Shown: one piece after another, positions 41,673 through 53,002 of the stretch | Layout of the letters: each line of letters begins with the position of its first letter | How positions within the stretch are numbered: position 1 is the first letter of the stretch | Source: Defluviitaleaceae bacterium | GTDB taxonomy: Bacteria; Bacillota; Clostridia; Lachnospirales; WRAX01 | Length of the DNA stretch: 56,242 nucleotides | Direction of reading: 5' to 3' | NCBI GenBank assembly: GCA_009780415.1 | Contig: WRAC01000013.1 | Span: forward strand, 1 to 56,242 | The notes under the pieces: model-generated | Seen by the model: the letters and a program-made list of their open reading frames with translations, nothing else | Told to the model about the DNA's origin: nothing | Database searches by the model: none | Position numbers and translations under genes: made by a program

Positions 41673-43139
41673 CTAGAAAGAAAGTGCTTTCAAACCTTTT
41701 AAACCATAAATAAAATCTTGATTAGTCTTTGTTTTTAAGAGCATTTCCGTAATTTCCTCCGTAAGTTCGGCTGTGCTGGCTCCCCCCATTGCGCGGCGCA
41801 GGGCGTAAAGCGCGTCAAGCTCCGCATTGGTAAGAAGCAAATCCTCGCGCCTTGTGGCGGACTTATTTACATCTATGGCGGGGAAGATGCGTTTTTCGCT
41901 GAGCCGCCTGTCCAGAACCAATTCCATATTACCCGTGCCTTTGAATTCCTCAAAGACCATATCGTCCAGACGGCTGCCTGTTTCGACCAAAGCCGTGGCA
42001 AGGATGGTAAGCGAGCCGCCGCCGTCGATGTTCCTTGCCGCACCGAAGAATTTCTTGGGCATGTAGAGAGCGGCAGGGTCCAAACCGCCGGAAAGGGTGC
42101 GCCCGCCGGGCGGGATGGTGAGGTTGTATGCCCGGGAGAGGCGGGTGATTGAATCCAGCAGAATCACTAGGTCTTTGCCTTGCTCAACCATGCGCCGGGC
42201 GCGCTCCATAACGACCTCGGCCACTTTTATATGATGCTCGGGCGTTTCGTCGAATGTTGAGTAAACGATATCGGCTTTGCTATTTGTGATAGAGCGCTGC
42301 ATATCCGTTACTTCCTCGGGGCGCTCGTCGATCAGCAGGATGATGAGATTTATGTCAGGATGGTTTTTTGTAAGGGCGTTGGCAATTTTTTTCAGCAAAA
42401 TGGTTTTACCTGCTTTTGGGGGCGATACTATCATACCGCGCTGACCTTTGCCTATCGGCGCGATGAGATCGATCAGTCGCGTGGCGGTGTCGGATTGGGA
42501 ATATTCCAAATGCAGCTTTTCATCCGGGAAAACGGGGATAAGGTCTTCAAAATTTGGACGCCTGTGCACCGTTTCGGGCGCATCGCCGTTCACCGCTTTT
42601 ACGAACAGAATAGCGTTGAATTTGTCGGTTTCCTTGGCGTTACGGAGGCTTCCCCGGACGCTGTCGCCGGGGCGCAGATTGAAACGGCGTATCTGGGACG
42701 GAGAGATATAGATATCCCTCGGGCCTTGCAAATAGTTGGCTGTGCGCAGGAAGCCGTAGCCTTCCGGCATGATTTCGAGGATGCCCTCGCCGATCTCGCC
42801 GCTGTCAAGCTGTTCCATATATATCTGCCGCTGCTCGCGGGACTGGAAAACATGGCGTTTGTTATCCTGCTGGACGGGAACATCGGTTGCGGGCTCCTCC
42901 GGTTTTTCAAATGAAACAACCACTTCTGGAATTACTAGATTCGGTATTGGTTCAAGGTTCGCGCAGGGCGGCATAACTTCAACCGGTAATTCAACTTGGT
43001 GAGCGGGAGTCTGTGTCTGTGCGCCCAAACTGTCAAGCAATTCGCGCAGCTCCGTTTTACGGTATTTAACAATGTTTTTAACGCCTTTGGCTTTTGCGAT
43101 TTCCCGAAGCTCCGGGAGTTGAAGCCCTTCTAAACTCAT
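41673..43139 (-). CDS. rho: Transcription termination factor Rho
   Basis: This 488-residue hexameric RNA helicase ends transcription at Rho sites. The Rho_N helical domain ([21 protein letters not shown]) is followed by a linker of about 70 residues and the RNA-binding cold-shock fold ([29 protein letters not shown]). The ATPase has Walker [15 protein letters not shown], Walker [17 protein letters not shown] and the Q/R-loop region. The start follows GGAGG. Gene order LysM protein, rho, cyclophilin, GNAT suggests one operon. Confidence 0.97.
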   Translation of the reverse strand: MSLEGLQLPELREIAKAKGVKNIVKYRKTELRELLDSLGAQTQTPAHQVELPVEVMPPCANLEPIPNLVIPEVVVSFEKPEEPATDVPVQQDNKRHVFQSREQRQIYMEQLDSGEIGEGILEIMPEGYGFLRTANYLQGPRDIYISPSQIRRFNLRPGDSVRGSLRNAKETDKFNAILFVKAVNGDAPETVHRRPNFEDLIPVFPDEKLHLEYSQSDTATRLIDLIAPIGKGQRGMIVSPPKAGKTILLKKIANALTKNHPDINLIILLIDERPEEVTDMQRSITNSKADIVYSTFDETPEHHIKVAEVVMERARRMVEQGKDLVILLDSITRLSRAYNLTIPPGGRTLSGGLDPAALYMPKKFFGAARNIDGGGSLTILATALVETGSRLDDMVFEEFKGTGNMELVLDRRLSEKRIFPAIDVNKSATRREDLLLTNAELDALYALRRAMGGASTAELTEEITEMLLKTKTNQDFIYGLKGLKALSF

Positions 43140-43187
43140 AAATCCTCCGATACACCGGGCATCCGCAGATCGCCCGTGTAATAATTA

Positions 43188-44492
43188 TTAACGCGGGATC
43201 AGCAGTGATTGACCTATTCTCAGCTGTTCCGTTGTAAGATGGTTAAAATTATAAATCTCTCTCCAGCGCGTTCCGTCACCGTAAAACTGATTGGCGATAC
43301 GGGTCAGGGTATCGCCCGAAACCACTGTGTATTCTATCGGCCCCATCGGAGCCATAGGCGTGGGCATGGGATTGCCCGGTAAACCGAGGCCTACATGCCC
43401 GCCGTTATCACCGTCGCCCGGATCTGTGATATCATTGCCGGAGTTTTGAGCCAGTCCCTGGTAATAGGCAAGATCGCCCTCCGCTGTTTTTAAATCATCC
43501 TGCAGATTGGCAATATTTAGCTTCAGATCGGTGATTTCCGCTTCCGCGGCCGCAAGATTTGCCAAGGCCTCGTCAACATCACGCGTTTCACCCCTCAGGG
43601 ACATGTTTTGCAAGAAAAGGAAAGCGGACAGCGCGAATAAAATTATCGAAACAACAACCATAATGACGCGCAGATCCATAATCATGCTGACGGCGTCCCC
43701 GCCGTCGTCTGCGCGGTTTTCCGCCTCGAAAAACTTGCTCCCCCTGACATTGCCCTTTACGGGAATCCGACCAGTTGATGATACCGGGTATTTCGGAACG
43801 GCTCGCGGCGGCGCGGGTTTTATGGGTTCGCCGGTTTTTTCCGAGACCGCCTCAGCCTCGCGTACGCGCCCGTCGGGATAGGCCATGTTTCTGGCGCGCG
43901 TTCGCCCTGTATCGGCGCGCGAATCCTTTGGTGGCGCTTTGGCGCGGCTTTCGTCGGTTTTATCGTCTTTTATTTCAACTCGCCTGTCGTCCCTTCTATC
44001 TCCCGTGTCGGTTCTTTTTTCAGGCTTGCCGTCTGTTTTCTGTTCGCGTCTCACGGCCGGGTTGCGCGAAGCATCCCTCACCATCTCCTTTTCGCGCGGC
44101 ATTACGACTTTTTTGTTTTTTTCTTCCGCGTTTTCCCGGGACATAGCTTTTATGTACTCGCTATAATCCTCATTTTCCGGGTTGAATGAATCTTTTTTTG
44201 ACGCGGGCAGGGGTTCGCCGCTGACCGGCTCCGTCGCTGATTCTCCTTTTGCGGGTTCATCCTCGGCGGAGAGGTCGTCCTGCTCGCTGAAATACTCGCG
44301 TACCTTATATTCGCGCACCGGCACACGCCTGGGCGACGCGGCTTCATCGCGGACATCTACAATATCGGATGCCGTACCCTCACTCCCGCCGTCTTTTTTT
44401 TCACCGCCAAACAAGCCGCCGACAGCGGCAACCGCCATATCATCGTCATATATATTTTCGTCGGTTTTATCATTTAATTCATCGTATCCCAT
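43188..44492 (-). CDS. Membrane-anchored LysM protein with charged linker
   Basis: This protein has about 434 residues. The first 260 are low-complexity and strongly charged (many Lys/Asp/Glu/Arg) and probably cytoplasmic. A membrane helix lies near 275-300 (LRVIMVVVSIILFALSAFLFL), followed by a short coiled coil (LANLAAAEAEITDLKLNIANL), a Gly/Pro linker and a C-terminal LysM domain (YTVVSGDTLTRIANQFYGDG...LRIGQSLLIP). It likely links cytoplasmic partners to the cell wall. The ATG at 44492 follows AAAGGAGG. It is the first gene of the rho operon. Confidence 0.85.
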   Translation of the reverse strand: MGYDELNDKTDENIYDDDMAVAAVGGLFGGEKKDGGSEGTASDIVDVRDEAASPRRVPVREYKVREYFSEQDDLSAEDEPAKGESATEPVSGEPLPASKKDSFNPENEDYSEYIKAMSRENAEEKNKKVVMPREKEMVRDASRNPAVRREQKTDGKPEKRTDTGDRRDDRRVEIKDDKTDESRAKAPPKDSRADTGRTRARNMAYPDGRVREAEAVSEKTGEPIKPAPPRAVPKYPVSSTGRIPVKGNVRGSKFFEAENRADDGGDAVSMIMDLRVIMVVVSIILFALSAFLFLQNMSLRGETRDVDEALANLAAAEAEITDLKLNIANLQDDLKTAEGDLAYYQGLAQNSGNDITDPGDGDNGGHVGLGLPGNPMPTPMAPMGPIEYTVVSGDTLTRIANQFYGDGTRWREIYNFNHLTTEQLRIGQSLLIPR

Positions 44493-44526
44493 GCCAATCC
44501 TCCTTTGTACATACCTAGCTATGTTA

Positions 44527-44555
44527 ATTCTAACCATTTTTAAGGCACTTGTCAA
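44527..44555 (-). promoter_or_regulatory. Promoter of the LysM-rho operon
   Basis: On the minus strand, TTGACA (44550-44555) and TAGAAT (44527-44532) have a 17-base spacer, about 35 bases before the LysM protein start. Confidence 0.75.
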
Positions 44556-44596
44556 TGTTTTTCAATCAGAAACCCTTTATTAACACAAAAAACCTA

Positions 44597-44625
44597 TTTA
44601 CAACCTCTCTTTTTTTATGTATACT
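44597..44625 (+). promoter_or_regulatory. mecA promoter
   Basis: TTTACA (44597-44602) and TATACT (44620-44625) have a 17-base spacer, 42 bases before the mecA start and divergent from the LysM-rho promoter. Confidence 0.65.
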
Positions 44626-44666
44626 GTTTTTAAGCATATAAAATGACGCAAAAAGGGGCGCGCCAT

Positions 44667-45314
44667 ATGAAAATAGAACGAATCAGCGACGAACAGATAA
44701 AATTCATCCTTAATAAGGACGATTTAAACTTCCATAATTTAAAGATAACGGATTTGGCGCATGGAAACGCGAAAATGCACGAGCTGTTTCGCGAGATGAT
44801 GACGCAGGCGATGGTCGAGTACGAATTTAATACCGACCCGAACACCCCGCTGATTGTGGAGACGGTGCCCCTGCCGAACGACAGCATCATGATTATCGTG
44901 ACAAAGGCCGCCGCGCAGGAGTATATCGAAAGCAAGTTCAACATACAGCCCAAAGCCAGGGAAGAGCGGAAATACAGGCGCAAGCCGTTTATTGAGCCGC
45001 CTTTGTCAAGGACGGAGAGTAAAGAGACGCCGGTGTGTATTTACATGTTTAAATCGCTTGATGAAATCGGCGCGGCGGCGGCGCGGCTGAACGGCAGCTT
45101 CCGCGGGCCGAACTCCGTTTACAAAAAGCAAAATAAATATTACCTTGTCTTGCAAAATGAAAACAACATTAATAAAATGGAGCATTTTGAGGCCGTTTTG
45201 ATGGAATACGGGCAAAAGCACTCCACATCCGTGATTTATAAGCTGCATCTGGACGAATACGGGGAAGTTTTGGTGCAGGACTCAGCAATAGATAAACTGG
45301 CCGATATTTATTAA
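44667..45314 (+). CDS. mecA: Adaptor protein MecA
   Basis: This 215-residue adaptor brings substrates to the ClpC-ClpP protease; in Bacillus it controls competence and sporulation regulators. N-terminal substrate domain: KIERISDEQIKFILNKDDL, then LAHGNAKMHELFREMMTQA. The C-terminal ClpC-binding domain starts near 120 (CIYMFKSLDEIGAAAARL) and ends LHLDEYGEVLVQDSAIDKLADIY. A linker rich in basic residues lies between. The ATG at 44667 is preceded by AGGGGCG. Its end overlaps the convergent methyltransferase gene by 4 bases. Confidence 0.94.
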   Translation: MKIERISDEQIKFILNKDDLNFHNLKITDLAHGNAKMHELFREMMTQAMVEYEFNTDPNTPLIVETVPLPNDSIMIIVTKAAAQEYIESKFNIQPKAREERKYRRKPFIEPPLSRTESKETPVCIYMFKSLDEIGAAAARLNGSFRGPNSVYKKQNKYYLVLQNENNINKMEHFEAVLMEYGQKHSTSVIYKLHLDEYGEVLVQDSAIDKLADIY

Positions 45315-46438
45315 TTTTTAGGTTTTTCCCCGTAAAACTGGTAATAGTCCGTTTTAATCGGGCCGTTGAATAATTTTCTTTTTGCGTCGGCCTTCCTGCC
45401 GTAAACGCGTTCAAAATCCTCGTCGGGTGTTATGACATAAACCGACCAGGATTTTTTATTTTTCGTAAGCGCTGACAATGCCTTAAAAACCTCTCTGGAT
45501 TCGCTTTTTTCGCCAACGCGTTCGCCATAGGGCGGATTGGTAATAAGAACGCCTGATTCAGCGGGTAAAACCTGCGCCCCGATGTCACGCGCGGTAAAAT
45601 CCACGCAATCGGCAACTCCGGCATTGGCGGCGTTTTGACGGGCCAGCCTGATTGATTCCGGATCTATATCGGAAGCGTAAATAAGCGGTTTTATGGAGCT
45701 AACTGCCTCCCGAGCCTCCTCGCGCGCCTCGCGCCACAATTTTTCGGAAACCTGCGGCCACCGTTCGGACGCAAAACGCCTGGTCAGCCCCGGGGCGATA
45801 TTCCGTGCCATAAGCGCCGCCTCGATAGCGATTGTGCCGCTGCCGCAAAGCGGGTCGAAAAGGACGCGGTCTTTCTTCCAATAACTCAGCTCAATAAGAG
45901 ACGCGGCCATGGTTTCCTTAATTGGCGCGCCCGTTGTTGACGGCCTGTAGCCGCGTCTGTGCAAACCGACGCCGGTGGTGTCAACGGTAAGGGTTGCGCG
46001 GTCCCTAAGCAGCGCGACCTGTATTTTGAACTCAGCGCCTGTTTCAGGAAAAAAATCTTGCCGGTATTTTAATTTTAATTTTTCAACAACAGCCTTCTTG
46101 ACAATGGCCTGACAGTCGGAAATGCTGAAAAGTTTTGATTTAACGGACTTTCCCACAACCGTAAATTTTCCGTCGCGCGTAATAAGATCATCCCATGGCA
46201 GCGCCTTCGTCCGCTCAAACAACTCGTCAAACGTAAACGCCTCAAATTCGCCCGCAATAAGCTGAACCCTGTCAGCCGCGCGCAGCCATAGGTTTGCCTT
46301 GGGTATGGCGTCAAAACCGCCTTTAAACTCGATGCGTCCGTCGCTTGCGGCGGTTATAGGGAAACCAAGCCGCGCTACCTCGCGTTTTACTGTGGCCTCT
46401 AATCCGAATGCGGCGGTTGCTATAAATGTGTATGGCAT
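45311..46438 (-). CDS. THUMP-domain RNA methyltransferase, RlmL-like
   Basis: This 375-residue SAM-dependent methyltransferase has an N-terminal ferredoxin-like/THUMP RNA-binding part (about 1-155) followed by the catalytic domain with DPLCGSGTIAIEAALMARNIAPG and the active-site TNPPYGERV. It matches the class that makes N2-methylguanosine in 23S rRNA (RlmL N-terminal half, YpsC in Bacillus). The start follows GAGG. It is monocistronic. Confidence 0.93.
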   Translation of the reverse strand: MPYTFIATAAFGLEATVKREVARLGFPITAASDGRIEFKGGFDAIPKANLWLRAADRVQLIAGEFEAFTFDELFERTKALPWDDLITRDGKFTVVGKSVKSKLFSISDCQAIVKKAVVEKLKLKYRQDFFPETGAEFKIQVALLRDRATLTVDTTGVGLHRRGYRPSTTGAPIKETMAASLIELSYWKKDRVLFDPLCGSGTIAIEAALMARNIAPGLTRRFASERWPQVSEKLWREAREEAREAVSSIKPLIYASDIDPESIRLARQNAANAGVADCVDFTARDIGAQVLPAESGVLITNPPYGERVGEKSESREVFKALSALTKNKKSWSVYVITPDEDFERVYGRKADAKRKLFNGPIKTDYYQFYGEKPKN

Positions 46439-46494
46439 AATTACCTCTTTTGTGTTTTTTGTGTTACAGCGCGGCGCACGCTCCGTATCAATGG

Positions 46495-46522
46495 TTGCAT
46501 TATATCACTAATCTGTTATAAT
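46495..46522 (+). promoter_or_regulatory. Promoter of the endonuclease III-like gene
   Basis: TTGCAT (46495-46500) and TATAAT (46517-46522) have a 16-base spacer, 24 bases before the start codon. Confidence 0.65.
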
Positions 46523-46545
46523 GTCAAAAAACTTAGGAGACAGGT

Positions 46546-47190
46546 ATGAGCATAGATTTAATACATATTTACGAACTTCTGCGGAATCGCTACGGTGACC
46601 TGAACTGGTGGCCCGCCAAGTCGCCATACGAGGTTATCGTAGGTGCGGTTCTGACGCAAAATACGAACTGGTCAAATGTTGAAAAGGCGCTGGCTAATTT
46701 TGACGGTGATCTATCACCAACGCTGGTTGAAAATATGGACGAAACCACCCTGAGAGAAAAAATACGCCCAGCCGGGTTTTTCAACCAAAAGACGGATTAT
46801 TTAAAAACCATAACCGATTGGTATAAAAAATACTCATATGACCCGGAAACGGTGAAAAAGCAATATCAAACGCGGCTAAGGGGCGAACTGCTGTCTGTTA
46901 AAGGCATCGGGCGCGAAACAGCGGATTCAATACTGTTGTACGCGTTCGGGTTTCCGGAGTTTGTTGTTGATGCCTACACAATGCGCTTGCTGGCGCGTTT
47001 CGGCGAACCGGAAAGGAAATATGAGGATTTAAAGGCCGTATTTCAATCACAACTCCCAAAAGACGCCGCGTTATATAACAATTATCACGCCTGCATTGTA
47101 ATCAACGGTAAGGAGCATTGCCGGAAAAAGCCGGTTTGCGGGGGCTGCCCGCTGCATGGGATGTGTCCGTATCCAAAGGGGACGGTTTAA
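46546..47190 (+). CDS. Endonuclease III-like HhH-GPD DNA glycosylase
   Basis: This 214-residue base-excision repair enzyme has a helix-hairpin-helix (LLSVKGIGRETADSILL), the catalytic Asp in FVVDAYTMRLLARFG and a C-terminal Fe-S motif C-x5-C-x2-C-x5-C (CRKKPVCGGCPLHGMC). The lyase Lys of true endonuclease III (GRKTA) is Glu here (GRETA), and the first cysteine spacing is 5 rather than 6. It may therefore be a monofunctional glycosylase, for example of the 3-methyladenine group. AGGAGA precedes the ATG. The decarboxylase gene starts 1 base after its stop. Confidence 0.9.
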   Translation: MSIDLIHIYELLRNRYGDLNWWPAKSPYEVIVGAVLTQNTNWSNVEKALANFDGDLSPTLVENMDETTLREKIRPAGFFNQKTDYLKTITDWYKKYSYDPETVKKQYQTRLRGELLSVKGIGRETADSILLYAFGFPEFVVDAYTMRLLARFGEPERKYEDLKAVFQSQLPKDAALYNNYHACIVINGKEHCRKKPVCGGCPLHGMCPYPKGTV

Positions 47191-47191
47191 A

Positions 47192-48592
47192 ATGCGGCCT
47201 GTATATGATTTTATTAATGAATACTTGCAAAAAGAAATTTACCCGTTCCACATGCCGGGTCACAAGCGGAACCGGGCATTTTTGCCGCCGGGGATTTTGG
47301 ATATGGAGATAACGGAGATTCCCGGTTCGGATAATCTGCTTGCCCCGGAGGGCATTATCCGGGAGCTTGAGGAACGTACCGCGGTTGTTTTTGGCGCGGA
47401 TATAAGCTTTTTAGGGACGAATGGCTCGACGGGCGGTCTGCTGGGTGGGCTGATGGCTGTCAATAAACCGGGCGCGCCTGTTATAATTGCGCGGAATTGC
47501 CATAAATCGGTATATTCGGCGTTGGTATTGACCGGGCTAAGGCCGGTATACATTTTCCCCGAAATGACCGATATAAATATAGCGGGGGGGATAAGCCCGG
47601 AAAATGTGCGCATGGCGTTGGAAATGAATCCGGGAGCGGCGGCGGTTGTTGTAACAAGCCCCACATACGAGGGTTTTATATCTGATATAGCCGCTATAGT
47701 AAAGATATCTCATACATACGGCGTGCCGTTAATCGTTGATGAGGCGCATGGAGCAAACCTTAATTTCGCGCCGGAGTTTCCTGAATCCGCGGTAAAGCTT
47801 GGTGCGGATATCGTTGTGCAAAGCCTGCATAAACAGCTCCCGATGTTTTCGCAAACGGCTGTGACGCATGTCAATACAAAGCTGATGGACGCGGAGCTTG
47901 TAAAGAAATCGCTGAATCTGGCGCAAACAACCAGCCCGTCCTACATGTTCCTTGCGCAGATTGACTATGCTTTGAATCTTTTGCGAGAAAATCCTGATAT
48001 AATCCGGGATTATGTTTCGCTTCTTTCAGAATACCGGTTTAAATTCCCGCGTGAAGGCGGAATAAGGATTTTTGGGGAAGAATACGCGGGCCGCTCTGCT
48101 ATATTTGCTATAGATCAAACAAAACTCTTGTTACGCAGCGATTATAGCAACATTGCGGGATCGGGCCTGGAGCGGCTGCTGGCTGAGGATTACGGCATCC
48201 AGATAGAAATGAGCGGTTTAAGGCATATTATAGCCATGACAACCTTTGCGGACACGCGGGAAGGTTTTGAGAGATTAAACAAGGCGGTTTGCCGGATAAA
48301 TGAAAACGGCGATGCTGTTGAAAGCACCGCCAAAACAAGGAGGCTGCCTATACCGCCGCGCCCGGAAACCGCGATGACGCCGCGCGAAGCGTTTTATCAA
48401 AAATCGCGAAGGGTAAAAATGACGGAAGCTGAAAGCATGATATCGGCGGGGTTTATCATACCTTACCCGCCGGGTTCGCCGCTGATTGCGCCGGGAGAGA
48501 TAATAACGGGCGGGATGATTGATTATATCGCGCGGTGCGTTGAAGACGGAATCACTGTTGTCGGGGCGGATTGGGCTGATATTGTGGTTTAG
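47192..48592 (+). CDS. Orn/Lys/Arg decarboxylase family protein
   Basis: This 466-residue PLP enzyme makes cadaverine, agmatine or putrescine from a basic amino acid. It has the family opening YPFHMPGHKRN, the FLGTNGSTGG loop, the VDEAHGA motif and the PLP lysine in VVQSLHKQLPMFSQTA. The C-terminal domain is present (YPPGSPLIAPGE). It is a short form without the N-terminal wing domain, like YaaO/SpeA of Bacillus. The ATG at 47192 follows AGGGGA and lies 1 base after the glycosylase stop. Which amino acid is used cannot be read from the sequence. Confidence 0.93.
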   Translation: MRPVYDFINEYLQKEIYPFHMPGHKRNRAFLPPGILDMEITEIPGSDNLLAPEGIIRELEERTAVVFGADISFLGTNGSTGGLLGGLMAVNKPGAPVIIARNCHKSVYSALVLTGLRPVYIFPEMTDINIAGGISPENVRMALEMNPGAAAVVVTSPTYEGFISDIAAIVKISHTYGVPLIVDEAHGANLNFAPEFPESAVKLGADIVVQSLHKQLPMFSQTAVTHVNTKLMDAELVKKSLNLAQTTSPSYMFLAQIDYALNLLRENPDIIRDYVSLLSEYRFKFPREGGIRIFGEEYAGRSAIFAIDQTKLLLRSDYSNIAGSGLERLLAEDYGIQIEMSGLRHIIAMTTFADTREGFERLNKAVCRINENGDAVESTAKTRRLPIPPRPETAMTPREAFYQKSRRVKMTEAESMISAGFIIPYPPGSPLIAPGEIITGGMIDYIARCVEDGITVVGADWADIVV

Positions 48593-49050
48593 GCCTTATA
48601 TTTGGCGTAAAGCTGCGACATCAGATTCGCGTGGCGCAATTCGTCGGTTATTATCTCGAACAGGATATCGCGGTAATCCAGGTTCAGAAGGGCCTGGTAG
48701 ATCTGACGGTAAAATTCGACGTCGCTAAGTTCGTCGTGCAGCCGTTCCTCGAATATTTCATGCAAAGAGCCTTTTGGCTCAACCGGCTCCGGCGGGGTGT
48801 GCGGCGGCAGCATTCTTGTACCGGCGATGTTGAAATATAATTCCTCATACAGGCGCCGGTGCTTGGCCTCATCTAAGGCAATATTATGTACCGTCTTTTT
48901 ATCGGCTCCTTCCAGCATGTCGGAAAGGCGTGTATAGTATTTTACCGCCGCCGTTTCGCCGTCCGCCGCGTGCGCGATCATCTCAAGGAGCTTGCGGTCT
49001 AAAAGCCCCGGCTTGTGGCTTTCGTGATATGCGTTTTCTGCGTTATCCAT
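48589..49050 (-). CDS. Ferritin-like (rubrerythrin-type) protein
   Basis: This 153-residue four-helix protein has metal-ligand patterns in each helix pair: HAADGETAAVKYYTRL and ALDEAKHRRLYEEL (ExxH), then RLHDELSDVEFYRQI and IITDELRHANLMSQL (ExxH). This is a di-iron site like rubrerythrin or ferritin-like proteins, without the rubredoxin tail. It probably serves oxidative stress defence or iron handling. GAGGTG precedes the ATG. Its end overlaps the convergent decarboxylase gene by 4 bases. Confidence 0.85.
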   Translation of the reverse strand: MDNAENAYHESHKPGLLDRKLLEMIAHAADGETAAVKYYTRLSDMLEGADKKTVHNIALDEAKHRRLYEELYFNIAGTRMLPPHTPPEPVEPKGSLHEIFEERLHDELSDVEFYRQIYQALLNLDYRDILFEIITDELRHANLMSQLYAKYKA

Positions 49051-49130
49051 TTATACACCTCGATTTTTTGTCATTACTTAACATATATATGATTGTAGAA
49101 ATAGATTATGCTTTTCGGGAGGCGGCTTTT

Positions 49131-50717
49131 TTGGAAAGAATGGACATAAATACCGATTCGCCGTTATACGCAAGGAGCGCTGACCGCCCGGCGGAGACGC
49201 AGGTTCAGGCGGCTGCCGCGCCTGTTAAAGAGGAACCTCCGGTTCAAGCCCTTACGCCCGAACAAAATCTTCTTGACGCATTGAAGCTTCTTGGGTTTAA
49301 GCCTGCCCCGGAGAATCTGCGGCTTGCGGAGAAACTTTTGCAAAACGGCATGCCTGTAACGGACGCGAACCTGCGCGGTTTGAACCGTGCGGTAAAGCTT
49401 GCGGGAGACATGGATCAGGCCGCTTTTATACTGCGCAACACGCTGCCCTTAAACGCAAAAACCGCCGAGCTTGTAAAGGGGTTTGCTTCAAATGAGTTTA
49501 AGGTTCTGGCTTTAATTGAAGATATTGTGAAAATAGTTCAGGACTTGCCCGAAGGGGATATCAAGGACAGGCTTATCGCTGTGCTGGCGGGTGAAAAACC
49601 AGGAAATGCGCAGCAAACCGCGCCCCAGCCCGTGGCTCAGGAACAAATGCAGCCGCCGGTACAGAATCAAACGCCGATTCAAGGGCAAACCGCTGTACAG
49701 GATATATCCACTCCTGTCAAGGATGTTCAAGCAGAAGCAGCAACGGAATCGATGCCAAAATCTGCGATGGAGGCGAACGCGGTCAAGCAGGCGGGTGCGG
49801 AAAAAGCGCAAAGCCAAGCGGAAAACAACAAACCGGAAATGCCTGTAAACAATTTGAATGCGAAGCCGGAAGCTGAACACCGGGAGAATGCCGCTCCCCG
49901 TCAATCCGGCTCAATGCCGCCCAACACGGAGAACGGCGGCGTACAAAGTAAACCAACGGCCTTTTCTATCGCGGATAGCGTGGAAATCGTACGCCAAGCT
50001 ATAAATAGAAGCGCGGAATCGACGGTTGAGAGGGCTTTTCTTGACAGTAATGCTGGTAAACTTATATCCGAAGCAAAGCCCGGACAGCCTCAAACCGCGC
50101 CGCAGGTTGAAAAACCGAGTCTGTTTACTCAGGTTATGGAAAGATTTGCAATGGATCCTGAGAAGGATGACAGAAGCGACCTGAACACGCGGTTAAGCAA
50201 TTTACGCGAGGCGGTTGCGGAAGCAAAGCTGACGTTGGCAGATGGGGAAGGACATGAGCGGCTTGGGGATACGCTGAACCGGTTGGAAAACTGCTTGGAT
50301 TTTTTTTGTGATTTAAAGCGTATGGTATACATGCAGATACCGCTGTGGAACGGTGATGAGGCGAATGATATGGGCCTTTATGTGTTTCGTGACAAGGGCA
50401 GGAAAAGCGGGGGAGGGCAGGGGAAGCAAAGCGCCCTGCTATCGCTTGATTTCGCGTATATTGGGCATTTTGAGGCTTATATTCAAAAGATTGGCCAGGG
50501 GGTAAGCATCCGTTTTGTGACTGAGGATGGAATAAAATCCCTTGTTTTAAGTAGTGTGGGTGAGCTGGCGGAAAGGCTGGCGAGTAAGGGATACCGGTTG
50601 GATTCCTACATTTTTGCCGAAAGCGGTGAACCCTTTGCCCTGACGGATTCAGAGCCTGCGGATGATAACGGCGGGATAAAGCCCACGAAGCTGGTTAATT
50701 TAGATTTAAAAGCGTAA
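49131..50717 (+). CDS. FliK-like hook-length-control-type protein
   Basis: This protein of about 528 residues consists of a helical N-terminal part (LTPEQNLLDALKLLGFKPAPENL...), a long Gln/Pro/Ala/Asn-rich middle (about 150-320) and a compact C-terminal domain. The last domain (SLDFAYIGHFEAYIQKIGQGVSIRF...LAERLASKGYRLDSYIF) resembles the FliK/Flg_hook C-terminal fold. No flagellar gene lies nearby. Start choice: TTG at 49131 with GGGAGG 8 bases upstream; ATG at 49140 or 49089 are alternatives with weak sites. The role is tentative. Confidence 0.7.
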   Translation: MERMDINTDSPLYARSADRPAETQVQAAAAPVKEEPPVQALTPEQNLLDALKLLGFKPAPENLRLAEKLLQNGMPVTDANLRGLNRAVKLAGDMDQAAFILRNTLPLNAKTAELVKGFASNEFKVLALIEDIVKIVQDLPEGDIKDRLIAVLAGEKPGNAQQTAPQPVAQEQMQPPVQNQTPIQGQTAVQDISTPVKDVQAEAATESMPKSAMEANAVKQAGAEKAQSQAENNKPEMPVNNLNAKPEAEHRENAAPRQSGSMPPNTENGGVQSKPTAFSIADSVEIVRQAINRSAESTVERAFLDSNAGKLISEAKPGQPQTAPQVEKPSLFTQVMERFAMDPEKDDRSDLNTRLSNLREAVAEAKLTLADGEGHERLGDTLNRLENCLDFFCDLKRMVYMQIPLWNGDEANDMGLYVFRDKGRKSGGGQGKQSALLSLDFAYIGHFEAYIQKIGQGVSIRFVTEDGIKSLVLSSVGELAERLASKGYRLDSYIFAESGEPFALTDSEPADDNGGIKPTKLVNLDLKA

Positions 50718-50805
50718 AACGAAGGAAATCGGAGTAATATTAAGCATTCGATAATAGAGGTTGTGTATTTTAGGAAATATGACCTAATATGAGAAAATAT
50801 AAGTC

Positions 50806-50834
50806 TTGCAATAATTTGGATTATTAATTATATT
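50806..50834 (+). promoter_or_regulatory. groESL promoter
   Basis: TTGCAA (50806-50811) and TATATT (50829-50834) have a 17-base spacer and lie just before the CIRCE element. Confidence 0.75.
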
Positions 50835-50844
50835 ATTAAAAGTG

Positions 50845-50871
50845 TTAGCACTCGATTGATGTGAGTGCTAA
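50845..50871. promoter_or_regulatory. CIRCE element (HrcA operator)
   Basis: TTAGCACTC and GAGTGCTAA flank a 9-base spacer, an exact CIRCE consensus. HrcA binds here and represses the chaperonin operon until heat shock. hrcA itself is not in the window. Confidence 0.97.
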
Positions 50872-50906
50872 CAAAAAGATAAATATGTTGAGGAGGCAAA
50901 TCTAGA

Positions 50907-51191
50907 ATGAAATTGAAACCATTGGGCGACAGGGTTGTTATCAAGCAGCTTAAAGCCGAGGAAAAAACGAAATCCGGCATAGTCCTGCCGTCTAACGCGA
51001 AGGAAAAGCCGCAGGAAGCCGAAGTTATCGCGGTTGGCCCCGGCGGTGTAGTTGATGGGAAAGAGATTAAGATGGAAGTAGCGCCCGGCAACAAGGTTAT
51101 TTATTCAAAATACGCCGGTACCGAAGTCAAAATCGACGAGGAAGAGTATATTATCGTGCGCCAGAGTGATATTTTGGCAATTGTCGAGTAA
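50907..51191 (+). CDS. groES: Co-chaperonin GroES
   Basis: This 94-residue protein is the heptameric lid of the chaperonin. It has [20 protein letters not shown], the mobile loop [27 protein letters not shown] and the ending [21 protein letters not shown] precedes the ATG. It is under CIRCE control. Confidence 0.98.
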   Translation: MKLKPLGDRVVIKQLKAEEKTKSGIVLPSNAKEKPQEAEVIAVGPGGVVDGKEIKMEVAPGNKVIYSKYAGTEVKIDEEEYIIVRQSDILAIVE

Positions 51192-51193
51192 GT

Positions 51194-52972
<1,779 letters not shown>

Positions 52973-53002
52973 AAGCAAGTAATAGGTAATAGGTAAAAAG
53001 AT

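Noticed and set aside
48930-49130. Longer N-terminus for the FliK-like gene starting at 48930
   Set aside because: It would overlap the convergent ferritin-like gene by 120 bases and lacks a ribosome binding site; sequence before 49089 looks like the antisense of that gene.
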